Assembly (NCBI GenBank): GCA_003013855.2
Contig: PVNU02000773.1
Coordinates: forward strand, 1,039,001 to 1,103,000
Reading direction: 5' to 3'
DNA length: 64,000 nt
Origin: Liriodendron chinense
Lineage: Eukaryota > Streptophyta > Magnoliopsida > Magnoliales > Magnoliaceae
A program made the position numbers and the translations under genes. Each line of letters opens with the position of its first letter. Position 1 is the stretch's first letter. Positions 38,301-47,925 of the stretch are shown in pieces. The notes beneath the pieces were generated by a model. It was given only the letters and a program-made list of their open reading frames with translations. It was not told the DNA's origin and did not search any database.

Positions 38301-41300
38301 GTCAAGGGCAAGTCAGGTTCTCCTTTCTTAGCTATTTACATATGCCCTTCTTTTGAGGTATTATTTCTAGTTTTTTCTTTCCACGGAACACTCATCAAAT
38401 TGTTGTAACTTTTATGACACTATTATTTTGTCAATGGAAAGTCTCTTTAAGCATGGATAGAATAAAGATAAAATGGACAAAATGTAATTTGTAAGTCTAA
38501 AATTTAGAAAACATTTCTTGAAAAGTGATAATCATGTTTCAATTTTTTTACAGATAGAGTTGCCGGAACCTCCCTTGGGAGAAGGAAGATCTTACGAAGC
38601 TTTTTGCAAGGACTTGCGCCCATCCTTAGATTGGTCTCCTGAACATGGCTGGACAGTCCCTGCGTCTTTGGTGGTTGCCTTTATTCTCTTTCATTACTTA
38701 CCACCTGTTTTCCCTTTTTGAATTGTGAATTTTCTTGCAATTCTTACCTTTTTGGACCCTATCCACTGAAGCTATTCATTTATTTACTCTCTTTCAAATG
38801 TTTTGTGTGGAGGCAACAATTCAAGTTGTTCACGATATTACCATTATTAGATTTAGTGCACTTTTAAATTTCCTCTAGCATCATCATCACTCTTTTCATG
38901 TTGAAACTTTTCAATGTCTTGTTTTTATACACACAAGAAATCACAAATTGGTTGCATTGTCTTGGTCCAAAAGTTAGTATTTTTGGTTCATGATCCAAAA
39001 ACCTTTGAAATCCATTGATTGTGGAGTTCACTTCGTTTCATCAATGATACAAACAGATTGCATTGTACTGGCACGAGTGGACATCCATCATGATAAAGCC
39101 AAAGTCGCCACCAAGGTCCTCTCTCTCACAAATCAGCAAGGCCTCCAAAGTAGTGAATTATGTGGACATTGGGCTATGCCAAAGTGATTTTGACAATGGT
39201 GGTTCTACATCCAATTCCTTCTCCCTCTCAATGTAGTCCCAACCCTCCAACGAAGTGATTTCTAGGGACATTGATCAAGAGCTGAAGTGATTTTGACATT
39301 GGTTGTTTTGGAGATATGACTCATGATACCTGGTCCCTTATATAGCATTGTAAACTTAAACATTCATGTTATCAGGATGCAATGCCCTTAATGAGTCCAT
39401 GAGAAGTGGTTAACAAAAAAAAATGAGCGAGCTATATGAAGAAGAGAAGGTTGTGTGGGATGCTTAATATTTGGTTCACGCCTACTTGTCGTAGGTAAAT
39501 ACAGCTTTAGATCTTCAAAAGGTAATCATAGGCACGAGATGGGCAAGTTCAATTCTTCATCATCATCATCTAAGCCTTATCCCAACTAATTGGGCTTGGC
39601 TACACTAATCCTGTTCCGCCATTCCAATATATCAATGAGCACATACTCAGTTAAAATCATAGGTCATCAAGACTTCTCGTCTACTTCCAGCCATGTCCTT
39701 TTAGGCCTTCCACTTACGTTTTAGAGCCTTTGACTTGGACCACTCCTAACTGGCGCGGTTGTTGGTCTCCGTTGCACATGACGAAGCCATCTAACTATAC
39801 TTTCCCTCATCTTATTACTGCTTAGTGCTACTATTAAGTTCTCTTGGATGCATTCATTTCTGATTCTGTCCTCCCTCGTCTTGCTACTCATCCATCTCCA
39901 CATCTTCATTTCAGCCATGCTCATCCTAAGAACATGTTTTTCCTTAACTGCCCAACATTCTGTCCAATAAAGCATAGCTGGTCTTATAGCTTTCTTATAA
40001 AATTTTCCCTTTACTTTGATTAGTAGGCCACGATCACATAAAACTCCAGAGGCACATCTCCACTTTTTCCACTAGCTTGAATTCTATGAGCAACAACCTT
40101 CTTAGCATCTCCCACCTTGCCAACTTGATGCTACTCTCCTCCTTTATCTGTGCTCGGGACTGGCAATGAGAGCGCAAAGACTTGTTGGCGGAGTTAGATA
40201 TCGAAAATGGCCGCATTCAATTATGAGCTTAAAAGTGCCCAAGAAAGAAACACATTTCCTACCCTTTGAGTTGAAGCGTGTTCATTTAGTTGTGGGCTGG
40301 TCCTCAATTTAAATGCTTTGCATCTTGTGGAAAGAGAATGTATCACAAATGGTGAGTAGTTGGGTATAATCTAGCCTTGATACTTTGTCTCAACCCCCAT
40401 CTGTGTTTTCCAAATAAAATGCTTTGACATATCTAGTCTTAACTAACCATACAATGAGTGTTTTTTTTTTGTTACGCACACACCCTTCACACCCACACAC
40501 ACGACAATGGGTACTCGAACCCATGACCTTAGTGTTGAAACTCTTGTGAGTCTACCACTAACCATACAATGAGTTTCATTTGCAAAGAAGATGGGTGAGC
40601 CACTTGTGCTGAAGTTTTTGATGATAGGACAAAGCTCATCTAGATATATACAAGCTCCTGATACAAGAATTGTATGCCGAGCTCACTGTAATGTAGGATA
40701 AGACTGCCCTGCAGTTGTTTCAACTATTCTATTGAAGCTACCCTGGGGTAGGTGAGTCTAGTTTCAATGCTATGTCTACATAATGTGATTTGCTAACAGT
40801 ATTCCATTTACAGTGGACCGCATGTCAGTATACTAGATTAGGAATTCGGTGCAACATGTTCAGATTAGGTGTCAGTGTTTAATTTTCTATGCTGATGTGC
40901 ACTCCACCAGTTGACCTTTTTCCTACCAAACATACAGTTGTCAACTGATCTGTCATGATTAGGAGATATCTAAATGTCCGTGGTGCATCCCTTTCTCATT
41001 CTGTGGGGAATTTGGCTTATGAAGAATGATAAATTTCTTCTTAATCTTAAGGATGTGTTTAGAGGAATCATAATCCAAGTGGTGGAATGAGTCTTACTGC
41101 AATGGTGCTTTAGCGATGTTTCCTTTAAGCGACAATTGAAAATTTGGTGGATTTCCACAAGATCTTTTGACCATTCATTGCTCAGAGAGCTTTCGATACA
41201 CCTTATTGGGGTTGGTCAGAACTGAATTCGTATGGAGTAGGTTGGCATTCAGTGTCATCTTCTCTGTCGATGGTGATGAGGTGCTTTTTTCACATAAACT

Positions 41301-44300
41301 GGACCCCTTGGCAATTCAAATGGCAAGCTAAGACGTTGTCTTTTTGTTGGAAGTGTCACCTATGATGCTTTGGTTTAAGGGATGGTGCTTGCCCTATCAT
41401 ACATTTTTCTTTAATGCCTTACCTACACGATTTGGACAGAAACTAAGGTTGTTAAGTTTCTAACTATCAAATGGACTTTTTTTATGCCAACATGAGATCT
41501 AGATCCAAGCATATACGAAGTTGTAATTATGCTCACAAATCAGAGGGGATTTTAGGATCCAATATGGGAAAATAGGCCCTAAATAGGATCATCAGTTGTA
41601 ATGCAAACTGAAACAGATGCACATGGATCAAAGAAAGAGTTCTTCACAGGTCCAAACAAATGCTTATATAGAGTTCAAACAAAAGAAAGAAAGCCGTAAT
41701 TTATCATTACCTAAAGTAACCTTGAAATTTGGTAGCATATGGGCCTTTTGTAATTTCGCCATAAATCACTTCAATGGCTTCAGAATTGCATGATCTTGGG
41801 CTTGTTTGAAAACCAACTAAATAGGCTATGAAACAGGACATATCATTCTGACATCATTTGATGCCCCAAAAGTGGTCCACCAAAAGAGTGAAGAAAATAC
41901 AAATAAATAAATTATTTAACTATCCATGACTAAAGCTAACCCTAGAAACCATAAATACTACGAATTTGAGAGCCATCTGATTGATCCCTTCAGCCCTGCA
42001 ATGTAATCCGATCGTCGATCTCATCAAATTCATCATTAGACCATATGGATATGGTGCAGATCATAAATCAAGACAATGTGAACGCTTGAATTCTTTAGAT
42101 CTTTGATCAACTGGCTTGTGTGGCTGTTTGTTTGCAATAAATCCACCCATCTTCCAAAGAACCTGTCCTCAAGTTAAAAGTCGGTAGCATTAATCTTATG
42201 CAAAATCCCTGTTTGTTTCATGTCTTCTTAAGCTTCAATGGCAATTGATGGTGACCTTCATGTCTGACTAGCAGCTTGTGCATGATATAGCGCTGAAATA
42301 CACACCTCTTCCTTTGCTTTCTGGTTGTCCTCCATGCAATAGTAGATATGATTGCCTTGGATGTTGGATTGTGGATCTTGACATTGTTCCTTGTCTCTAA
42401 TTGATGTCCTGTCATCACGAAGTGGCTTTTATCTTCACCCTCTGATATATGCCCTCAAATATGTGTTGAGATGAGACCAACACATCCATCTTGACCACCA
42501 AGATGTTCATTGTAATATCAATCAATCTAACCTTTGAGTCATCCAAACCTATCAATCTATCAACCCCTTTTATTGGGCCATCCATCAACTGAACTTCTGA
42601 GTTGATTGGAGCTTCCTCCGATCCGACCATTGAACCATTGGTCATCTCATCCGTGGATCCATTGCACAATCCAATGGTGGATGCCTCTTAGACCGCCACA
42701 CTTTCTGCCTGCATGCTTATTGGGATCATCAATGAATTGAAATCCATTGCGTTTATTCCTGTTTAACCAAGGATTTTTTAAGCAAGTTTTTATCTTTTCT
42801 GAGATTTCCTGGATATCTTTTGCAAACTCTTCCTTGATTGTTCTCATCTCCTTCCTGATTTCTCTAATCTCCTCCTGCATCTTTTGAACATGGCTTCCAA
42901 TGATATTTCCATGTGATAAAAGTGTTTTTGAGTAGCTGGGATATTGCTGCTCGTCCATTACATCGGGACGGGTGTTGATAGGAATCACCATAAAACACAT
43001 AGGAAGACTGGTAAGACTTGGGATGATATGAAAGACACTGTGATAGTCAAGATAACCTGGGAAAGAATTCGGCAATGAATACAGATGGTCAAAATAAACA
43101 TGGGAGTTTGGATAGAATAATCGTACGAAGCGGATAGATATCTTTCTCGCATAGACATCTCCAAGTCGAAAAATGGGTTGTTGTTAGGTTTGGATTCTGG
43201 ATCAAAAGGTTTTAGGGAGTGGGAATGGTTAGGGATTTTATGGATTCGGTGTTAGGGTTTTTCGGTGGATTTTGGGGAATGGATTTTTGTGGATATATGG
43301 TGTTAAGGTTTTTTTTTTTTTTTTTTTTTTTAATGGATTTTGGGGAACAGGTTTTTGATGGATTTGGGGGATAGGGAGAGTTAGGGTGTTTGATGGGTTT
43401 TGGTATGGCAATGGGAGGTAAAAGGGTTGATGGGTTCGAAATGGGTTTGGGGAAAAAGAGAAAATGGTTTTGATGGGAAAACAAGGAAAATAGGATAAAG
43501 AAAGAGTAGACTATGAATAATAAGAAGACAAAAGCTCAGGTTCGCTAGGAAGGAAAACAGGATACCGATTAATGCAAACTGGAAGGGATGCCTATGGTTC
43601 AAAGACAACGCAAGATTGTGGGGACAAACTCAACAATCCTCTTGTCAATGACTAGAGATCACAAAACCCCCCTCTCAAATCTTCTTCTAAATCAAAGAAA
43701 TACCCAAACACAAATAACTTTTTATTTCCAGTGTTTCATAATGCTTTACACATCCAAACATAGCTTTATATAGGCTTTAAACAAAAGGAAGAAAACCCTA
43801 ATTTATGAAAAGACTAAAATAACCTTCAAATTTACCACAACCTTATGGCCTTTTGTAATTTGGCTGCAACTCACTTAAACGGCAGTGGAGTTGCATGATC
43901 TTGGGTTCATGTGAAAGCCAACTCGATGGGTGATCAAATAGGAATAATTTCATGTCATTCTGACATTGTGTGATGCCCAAAAAGTGGCCCACTAAAAGAG
44001 TAAAGAAAATACAAAAAGGAAAACTATCAAATAATCTATGACTAATCTGACCCTAAAAACTATAAATACTATGAATTTGAGAGCCATCAGATTGATCTTT
44101 TCAGCCCCACAATGCAATCTGACCATTGATCTCATCCAATTTATCATTACAACATGAATCTGGTCCAGATTATCGATGAAGACAATCTGAATGGTTTTGG
44201 ATTCTTCAAATCTTTGATCGGCCGGCTTGTGTGGCCGTTTGGTTGCATCAAGTCAGCTCAACAGTTACAACAGTAGAGCTTAGTTTGGTCGCGCACCACA

Positions 44301-47300
44301 CCTGTCTTGGACAAGTGCATGGCAGTAGCAAAAAAATTCTTTTGCAGCAAGTTTGGAGATAAGGACTAGGCTGACATCATACTGATGCTATGTGCTTACA
44401 TCAACGGATTCCCTTTTAAAGAGGGGATTTCTTGCAGTTAAAGATAGCTGGCAAGCATGGGTGGGTTTTATTGACGGTAGGGTGTCTGTTATGATCTTGA
44501 GGGTTTAATAGCCTAACTTGATGCGTTCCATCAATACTGGGGCTTTAGGCGTATTGGTTAGTTTCTTAACTAATGATATCAGAGCCAGCACCGCATCCTG
44601 TGCTAGAGTCATGGATGGGGTTACCTATGGAAAGGGCAACCTGGACCATAGTGAAAGCTGCCACAATGTGGAGCAGGCTACTGGACAACCAGAGTGCAGA
44701 TGCCATGAATGGAGAAGATTACCTGGACAACCAAAGTGCAGCTGCCATAAGCGGAAAGGACTACCTGGAAAAGAGGCCAGAGTGCCACCACAGAGTGGAC
44801 TGCTGCGGACGTCAGCTGCAGAGCTGAGTGCAATGTTATGATCCTGAGAGTTTAATAGCCTAACTTGACGTGTTCCATCAGTCCTGAGGCTTTTGGCATA
44901 TTGGTTAGGTTCTTAACAGTGCCCCATTCACTTGTGGGACTGTGACAGCTGTATAACAAGCTGATTTAATGTCCAACTACGAACGGATTTTTTCTTTTTA
45001 CATCACTTTTGTGGGCCTATTGAATAACTGTGTGTTCAATGTTGGTTTCAGAGATGAAATTCTCCATCTAATGTATTTTGGGCGACTCTTGGTCATCTCT
45101 TCCCTTGTATTTTCGCTTTTGGTTTTCAATGAAGTTTCCAAGATTCAAAAAATAAGTGAAATAAAAAATAAAAAATAAAAACTATGTAATTAAAAAAAAT
45201 AACAACTTTGTATTCAAAGTTGTAATCAATCAGGACTATCTATTACCTAAACCAGCAGCTCAATTCAAATAGTCTCAAAACGCGGAATTATATGTCCGAG
45301 TTGTAAATTTGATGATTGTTGAACCTTGAGGGGTTTCATTCTGATGTATCTTATTGAGAAGATTGTTCTTTTTAATGTTAAATTTTCCAGGTTTTTTTTC
45401 TTAACTAAATTTATCATGTAGCCAAAAGTTATTTTGACTTGTCAACTGTTACTAACTTTCATGTATTTTAGTTTTTTTAATGGAATTTTTTTTTATGTCA
45501 ATTAATACTAATTTTCATGCATTTTGGTTGTGGTGATCATAGGAAAGCGGAACTTCTTGTGCTCGCGTGATTCAACCCTTGAATCAAGGTATGACTAAGG
45601 ATTTAATTATACTTGCTTTTTGTTTGTACTCTATATGGATGCATATAGAGTAGTTTGTCAATCCTTCCATGTTCATTGGTTGTATGCAAGTGCCGTTTAG
45701 TTAGTTGGATCATCTAATGGAATGACTGAATGAGAATGAAATTGATTGGAAGCATGATTTTTCTTTTCTTTTCTTTCTTTCTTCTTAATGATGATCATCA
45801 GGCTGCTGACTGCTGTTGTGGACCATTGTACCCATGGGTTACGTTGCATGAACCCAAGCATCAGAGATTCTTATACCATGTAGGAGTCAACATTGTGCCC
45901 TCTCATTTATTAAACCTATTCATGGATCATGAGGACAATCATGCTTCACATGAAGTCAACTTGGCAAACTGCTGGACTTTGAAAATAATTAACTGCAGCG
46001 ATCATGATGGCCCTAGCCTCTGATTTTGGCAAATCTGCAATTACAACAGTAAGTATATATATCTGATCGGCAACAAGCTTCAGACAATCAACACTTACTA
46101 ATGCAGGAAAAAATGCATTGATTCAGGCTTGGGAATAGTCCTGATAGTTGATGACTTCCAATTAGTGGTCTAGAAATGGATGATAAAGTATAAAATTTAG
46201 GAACATTGATACTCAATGGGAGAACTTTTAAGCGAATGCTGATTACTTTGGTGCAATCAAACACGCCCTAAACTAAAACGAATACTTCTGTGTCACAGTT
46301 ATAAAAGCTTACAATAGACATCAGGTGGATGTTCAAATTCCATGTGAGTTATCCTGCATGTCCTGCAATTAGGGCTGCGCTCAGGCTCTCAACCCGAACC
46401 TGGTTGACTCAACCTATGTTTGGGTTAGGTTGGGTTGACTCAACCCAGTTGTCAGTGTCCTCTGGTTGGGTTCAGGTTGGCTTCAGGTTTAGCAAATTTG
46501 GGTCGGGTTAGGTTGGGTTTGGCATAATTGCATGTATTTTGGGCCTAGGTCAGGTTGGGTTGAGTACAAAGGAATTTGGACTCGGTTCAGGCTGGGCACC
46601 TTGGGTTGGAATTCGTGCCAGGTTGGGTCCTTTTGAGGAAGGTTTGGGCTCAGGTTGACCCTCAACCTTACCCAACCCGACCAAGTTGCACTCCTACCTA
46701 CAATATAGTTCTCTTAGTTTTCACATTGACTAGATAGAGACAACTCAAATAAGGATTCCCGAAATGAGATCTATTTGCTGGATATTTCAAATGATTTCTG
46801 CAGTTTTCCACTTCCATGATAGTAATGCTGATATATGAATGGTCAAGATGGCTGTTTTGTTGTTTAAAAATTGTTTATCCTTCCCAACAAGGTCCCTTTA
46901 TCTTCCTACCTCTGATGTGATTTTCCTTTACTAACATGCGTTTTTTTTCTTCATGTTTCTGTTCATAAAGAAAGAAAAGAACATTATTCTCCAACAGAGA
47001 CTAATACATGTGGAATTGGAACAGCATCAAGCGAGTTTCTAGAATCCAGTTCTTCGCACAGACCAGCTAGCTTGTTACCGCCCCAAGCTGGACCTTTGCA
47101 TCCACCAGTAACAGATGTGCTGATCGAGACATCCGTCCGTGGAATAGATCACGAGGAGACGCACACAGCCCATAAAAGTGGGAGGTTAAATCTGGAGGAC
47201 AACGTGATAAGAAAAGCCAGTGGCATTGATAATACCTCTAGTTCTCATGAAATAGTGACCAATGCTTTGGATGCAATGACACAAGCCACATCAAGGAAAG

Positions 47301-47500
47301 ATCGATACAATTCAAGCAGTTCCCCAAAGAAGATGAGAATTGGTGGGGATGAACATGTGACTTCAATGATGTGTTCTGATTCAATAGAGTCATCTGTTTT
47401 GGGTTTGGAGGAACTTGCAATCAAGATTAGATGGATCAAAGGAATCTTAAGGTGCGGGCCTCATTGGTCGAATCCTTCATGGAAGTTTCTGGAAAACTGA
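18449..47500 (+). CDS. Agenet-domain protein, six exons over 29 kb
   Basis: Exons 18449-18544, 19049-19118, 25467-25726, 38554-38670, 45543-45588 and 46971-47500 join in one frame with GT-AG borders to give 372 residues. The first Agenet (Tudor-like) unit is at about 9-65 (PFKVGQLAESKSF, FRGAWFRCKI, FLEFFDFPDE) and the second at about 111-175 (WKVGDLVDWWFDGCFWSGRV, then VFCKDLRP-like FCKDLRPSLDW). A Ser/Lys-rich middle leads to a conserved C-terminal LGLEELAIKIRWIKGIL and a WKFLEN end. Agenet modules bind modified histones or other methylated ligands in the nucleus; that role is inferred. It resembles the Agenet part of Arabidopsis BAH/Agenet proteins, but no BAH exon was seen. The ATG is preceded by an in-frame TAG at 18422, so translation should start here; an acceptor at 18376-18377 suggests a 5' UTR exon. 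Introns 2-4 are 6.3, 12.8 and 6.9 kb, full of transposons, yet all exons are intact. Confidence 0.85.
18801..18840. repeat. (AC)n microsatellite
   Basis: AC units passing into ACGC units, followed by an A-run, in Agenet intron 1. Confidence 0.9.
19130..19600 (-). pseudogene. RTE-type LINE remnant in Agenet intron 2
   Basis: The minus strand reads MRMLTWMYGKTTKDRI near 19480 and STWIEVVRGDMETCSLT near 19240, both RTE C-terminal landmarks, with frameshifts between. Confidence 0.7.
19690..21080 (+). pseudogene. Copia gag-protease remnant
   Basis: Decayed + strand frames: a gag-like segment near 19690-20040, a protease motif DSGACN with flanking WVFDSGAC near 20690, and a DLRT...GG region near 20960 that precedes the integrase in Copia proteins. 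It breaks off where the minus-strand Copia remnant begins. A SINE-like insert lies at 20366-20475. Confidence 0.65.
20366..20475 (-). mobile_element. Probable tRNA-derived SINE
   Basis: On the minus strand TAGCTCAATGATAGAC resembles an A box and GAGTTCGAGCTC a B box, spaced as in tRNA-type promoters, followed by an A-rich tail (T-rich on + at 20370-20395). Flanking duplication not found. Confidence 0.45.
21670..22254. mobile_element. hAT-type miniature element carrying a TRIM
   Basis: Starts CATTGTTGTCA and ends TGACAACACTG, flanked by identical 8-bp duplications CTAGCGAC (21662-21669 and 22255-22262). The interior is full of GCATATGCGATCGCATAT-like palindromic units. Without the TRIM at 21848-22155 and its duplicated target the element is about 272 bp. 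Confidence 0.9.
21848..22155 (-). mobile_element. 308-bp TRIM retrotransposon
   Basis: Two direct repeats of 88 and 87 bp (21848-21935 and 22069-22155) begin TGATACTACC and end CCAACA, giving TG...CA termini, and are flanked by a perfect 5-bp duplication ATGCC. On the minus strand the right repeat is followed by TGGTATCAAAGCAGG, a primer-binding site for initiator-Met tRNA, and the left repeat is preceded by the purine tract GAGGGGAGG. The interior of about 133 bp codes for nothing. These are all the marks of a terminal-repeat retrotransposon in miniature, mobilised by a related Copia element. Confidence 0.9.
22774..23045. mobile_element. 272-bp hAT-type element rich in GTAACGG
   Basis: Flanked by identical 8-bp duplications TTTGTATC (22766-22773 and 23046-23053). 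Ends are imperfectly inverted (CCTAGTGTGTTGTAATGG and, inverted, CAACGTATTCCATAACGG). The interior alternates GTAACGG and CCGTTAC units. Same family as 34166-34360. Confidence 0.87.
23262..23408 (-). mobile_element. tRNA-derived SINE, longer copy
   Basis: Flanked by a 14-bp duplication AACTCGTGAAGGAT (23248-23261 and 23409-23422). On the minus strand GGTGGTAGACTC resembles an A box and GGGTTTGAGTACCC a B box with one change; a GTGTGTG-rich region and a short A-run follow. Closely related to 40460-40556. Confidence 0.88.
24481..25466. other. Agenet intron 2, 3' end
   Basis: No exon or clear repeat end; probably more decayed Copia gag sequence up to about 24960. The acceptor at 25465-25466 (TTTATAG) ends it. 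Confidence 0.4.
25727..28360. other. Agenet intron 3, first 2.6 kb
   Basis: No gene or complete element seen. Microsatellites at 26418-26510 (CATC units, then TACA/TACG units). 26520-26800 is very AT-rich. Confidence 0.5.
26418..26510. repeat. Compound CATC / TACATACG microsatellite
   Basis: About six CATC units, then loosely repeated TACA, TGCA and TACG tetramers. Confidence 0.85.
28361..29088. mobile_element. 728-bp non-autonomous hAT element
   Basis: Starts CAGTGTTTTTAGGTATCG and ends, inverted, CAGTGTTTGAAAATTGGTAT; both sides carry the 8-bp duplication CTCACCAC (28353-28360 and 29089-29096). Subterminal parts are rich in GATATATCCC and CGATAC repeats. The right part recurs, inverted, at 31729-32288. 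Confidence 0.9.
29251..29299. repeat. (GT)n microsatellite
   Basis: About 24 uninterrupted GT units. Confidence 0.95.
29544..29764. repeat. AT-rich inverted-repeat element
   Basis: Dense in GATATTATTGATAATATC-like palindromes and sits beside Copia RNase H sequence that resumes at about 29765; probably a miniature element, but ends are not resolved. Confidence 0.45.
29765..29851 (+). pseudogene. Copia RNase H fragment, left of L1 insertion
   Basis: The frame reads SDNQVGIHI and SNPVFHKRTKHIE, the conserved C-terminal RNase H segment of Copia, then is cut in the HIE-V-D codons by the L1. The frame resumes at 37041 with HIEVDCHF. Confidence 0.82.
30118..31720 (+). pseudogene. L1 ORF1 (RRM-type nucleic-acid-binding protein)
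   Basis: Broken frames encode an RRM-like fold near 30270-30440: FSKVFGRAGVVMDVVL followed by GSRGFAFVQMSTEEELSRA. Plant L1 ORF1 proteins of this type package the element RNA. Further ORF1-like sequence (EWLDACCRLKPG, WVRGSSK) extends to about 31690, and more may lie at 32480-32880 after the hAT insertions. Several frameshifts are present. Confidence 0.7.
31729..32288. mobile_element. hAT-type fragment inside L1
   Basis: 31729-32030 is the inverted right part of the 28361-29088 element, starting CAATGTTTGAAATATCGGTA. The remainder to 32288 matches its AT-rich middle loosely. The far terminus is lost. Confidence 0.7.
32289..32450. mobile_element. TAGGG-ended hAT-like fragment
   Basis: Starts TAGGGCGGTCAATGGATCGG and is full of GGATCGGAT/ATCCGATCC units. 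Right end unclear. Belongs with the 8775 and 46370 elements by its start. Confidence 0.5.
34166..34360. mobile_element. 195-bp hAT-type element in L1 ORF2
   Basis: Flanked by identical 8-bp duplications GCATGAAG (34158-34165 and 34361-34368); removing element and one copy restores L1 reading-frame continuity. Interior alternates GTAACGG and CCGTTAC, as in 22774-23045. The left end appears to lack a few terminal bases relative to the right end (inverted CAAGGTGTTCCATAACGG). Confidence 0.88.
34985..35283 (-). mobile_element. Inverted 3' fragment of another L1
   Basis: The minus strand reads LVVLWAIWAERNNKVF, the last conserved part of plant L1 ORF2, then a 3' UTR and a T-run on + at 34982-34994 (poly-A of the insert). 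It interrupts the host L1 between INGSPK and FKSSKGLRQGDP. The flanks ATTTATTTT and GCTATTTTA may be an eroded duplication. Confidence 0.78.
37041..37313 (+). pseudogene. Copia RNase H fragment, right of L1 insertion
   Basis: Resumes HIEVDCHFVCEKISS after the L1 tail, then the usual QIADILMQG-type sequence (here partly duplicated: a second FLCEKISFHQL...NNQIAYIL unit follows about 65 bases later). Ends in a purine tract CTTGAGGGGGAG just before the LTR. Confidence 0.8.
37314..37524 (+). repeat. Copia 3' LTR (short)
   Basis: Begins TGTAGGAGTG right after the polypurine tract and appears to end TTTCTACA at 37524, giving TG...CA. Contains AATAAAG at about 37429. The partner LTR was not found. 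Confidence 0.55.
37525..38553. other. Agenet intron 3, 3' end
   Basis: No element or gene assigned. The acceptor TTTTTTTACAG ends at 38553. Confidence 0.5.
39557..40215 (-). pseudogene. RTE-type LINE remnant in Agenet intron 4
   Basis: Minus-strand frames read MLYWTECWAVKEKHV, EMKMWRWMSSKTREDRIRNE and VRWLRHVQRRPTTAPVR, the RTE C-terminal region, ending in a CATCATCATCATC tail (on + at 39558). Frameshifted and missing the upstream catalytic domains. Confidence 0.82.
40460..40556 (-). mobile_element. tRNA-derived SINE, 97 bp
   Basis: Flanked by a perfect 18-bp duplication ACTAACCATACAATGAGT (40442-40459 and 40557-40574). On the minus strand: GGTAGACTCACAAGAG (A-box region, 5' end slightly truncated), GGGTTCGAGTACCC (B box), a GTGTGTGGGTGTG region and a terminal A-run. 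The duplication length and A-tail show LINE-driven insertion. Confidence 0.93.
41602..44247 (-). mobile_element. 2.6-kb non-autonomous LTR retrotransposon
   Basis: LTRs 41602-42136 and 43573-44247 start TGCAAACTG and end GTTTGCA or GGTTGCA; the left one lacks about 140 bp present in the right one. The 1.4-kb interior has no protease, reverse transcriptase or integrase. A minus-strand frame at 42647-43075 contains a coiled-coil segment (QKMQEEIREIRKEMRTIKEE) and may be a gag relic; the minus-strand end before the left LTR (TTGAGGACAGGTTC, then GGAAGATGGGTGGA) is like the 3' end and purine tract of Ty3-type elements. No clear 5-bp target duplication. In Agenet intron 4. Confidence 0.75.
44487..44918 (+). 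mobile_element. 432-bp TRIM retrotransposon
   Basis: Terminal direct repeats of about 85 bp (44487-44571 and 44834-44918) start TGTTATGATC and end TTCTTAAC(A). The left one is followed by TGATATCAGAGCC at about 44574, one change from the initiator-Met tRNA primer-binding site. Flanks GTGTC and GTGCC fit a 5-bp duplication with one mutation. The interior carries two to three ~45-bp tandem units beginning TGGACAACCA and no coding sequence. In Agenet intron 4. Confidence 0.85.
45060..45180 (+). repeat. Possible L1 3' tail
   Basis: TTTCAATGAAGTTTCC followed by AATAAAAAATAAAAAATAAAAA looks like a truncated LINE 3' end. No coding part remains. Confidence 0.35.
46370..46696. mobile_element. 327-bp hAT-like miniature element
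   Basis: Starts TAGGGCTGCGCTCAGG and ends, inverted, TAGGAGTGCAACTTGG. Flanked by CCTGCAAT (46362-46369) and CCTACAAT (46697-46704), an 8-bp duplication with one change. Interior dense in GGTTGGGTT/AACCCAACC. In Agenet intron 5. Confidence 0.82.
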
Positions 47501-47709
47501 GCACATTCACACTGAGGATGTCTGCGTTTTTGGAGTTGTATGCTAACATGGTTTTGTAAATTATTTTGGGAAAACAATGCAGATGACTGCTTCAAAGATG
47601 TATGATAACAGTTTTTGGAAAAACCCACAAAGATACTTGATTCAAAGATGTATGATAACATGAATGCGATGATGGTGGGTCCCGCGCTGATAGAATGGGA
47701 GCAACACCT

Positions 47710-47826
47710 TGTATTTCTTTTTGTAACTGAAACAGGGGCGTCTTTCTTTGTATTTCTTTTTGTAACTGAAACAGGGGCGTCTTTCTTTGTATTTCTTTTT
47801 CTAACTGAAACAGAGGCGTCTTTCTT
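47710..47826. repeat. 39-bp tandem repeat, three copies
   Basis: Three head-to-tail units of 39 bp starting TGTATTTCTTTTTGTAACTG; copies 1 and 2 are identical, copy 3 differs at two positions. Lies about 210 bases after the Agenet stop codon, possibly in the 3' UTR. Confidence 0.92.
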
Positions 47827-47925
47827 TCTCCTTGTTCCCTCTTTACTATTTATTCTGGGTGTGTTCTTCTTGTTATCTATCTTTATAACAAGCCTGATTT
47901 TCCTGTGTTATTTTGATATATTTCT

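Noticed and set aside
40460..40556. tRNA gene on the minus strand
   Set aside because: A and B boxes are present, but there is no cloverleaf, and an A-tail plus 18-bp duplication marks it as a SINE.
43212..43608. Proline/isoleucine-rich minus-strand frames
   Set aside because: Low-complexity translation of G/T-rich LTR-element interior next to a T-run at 43312-43332.
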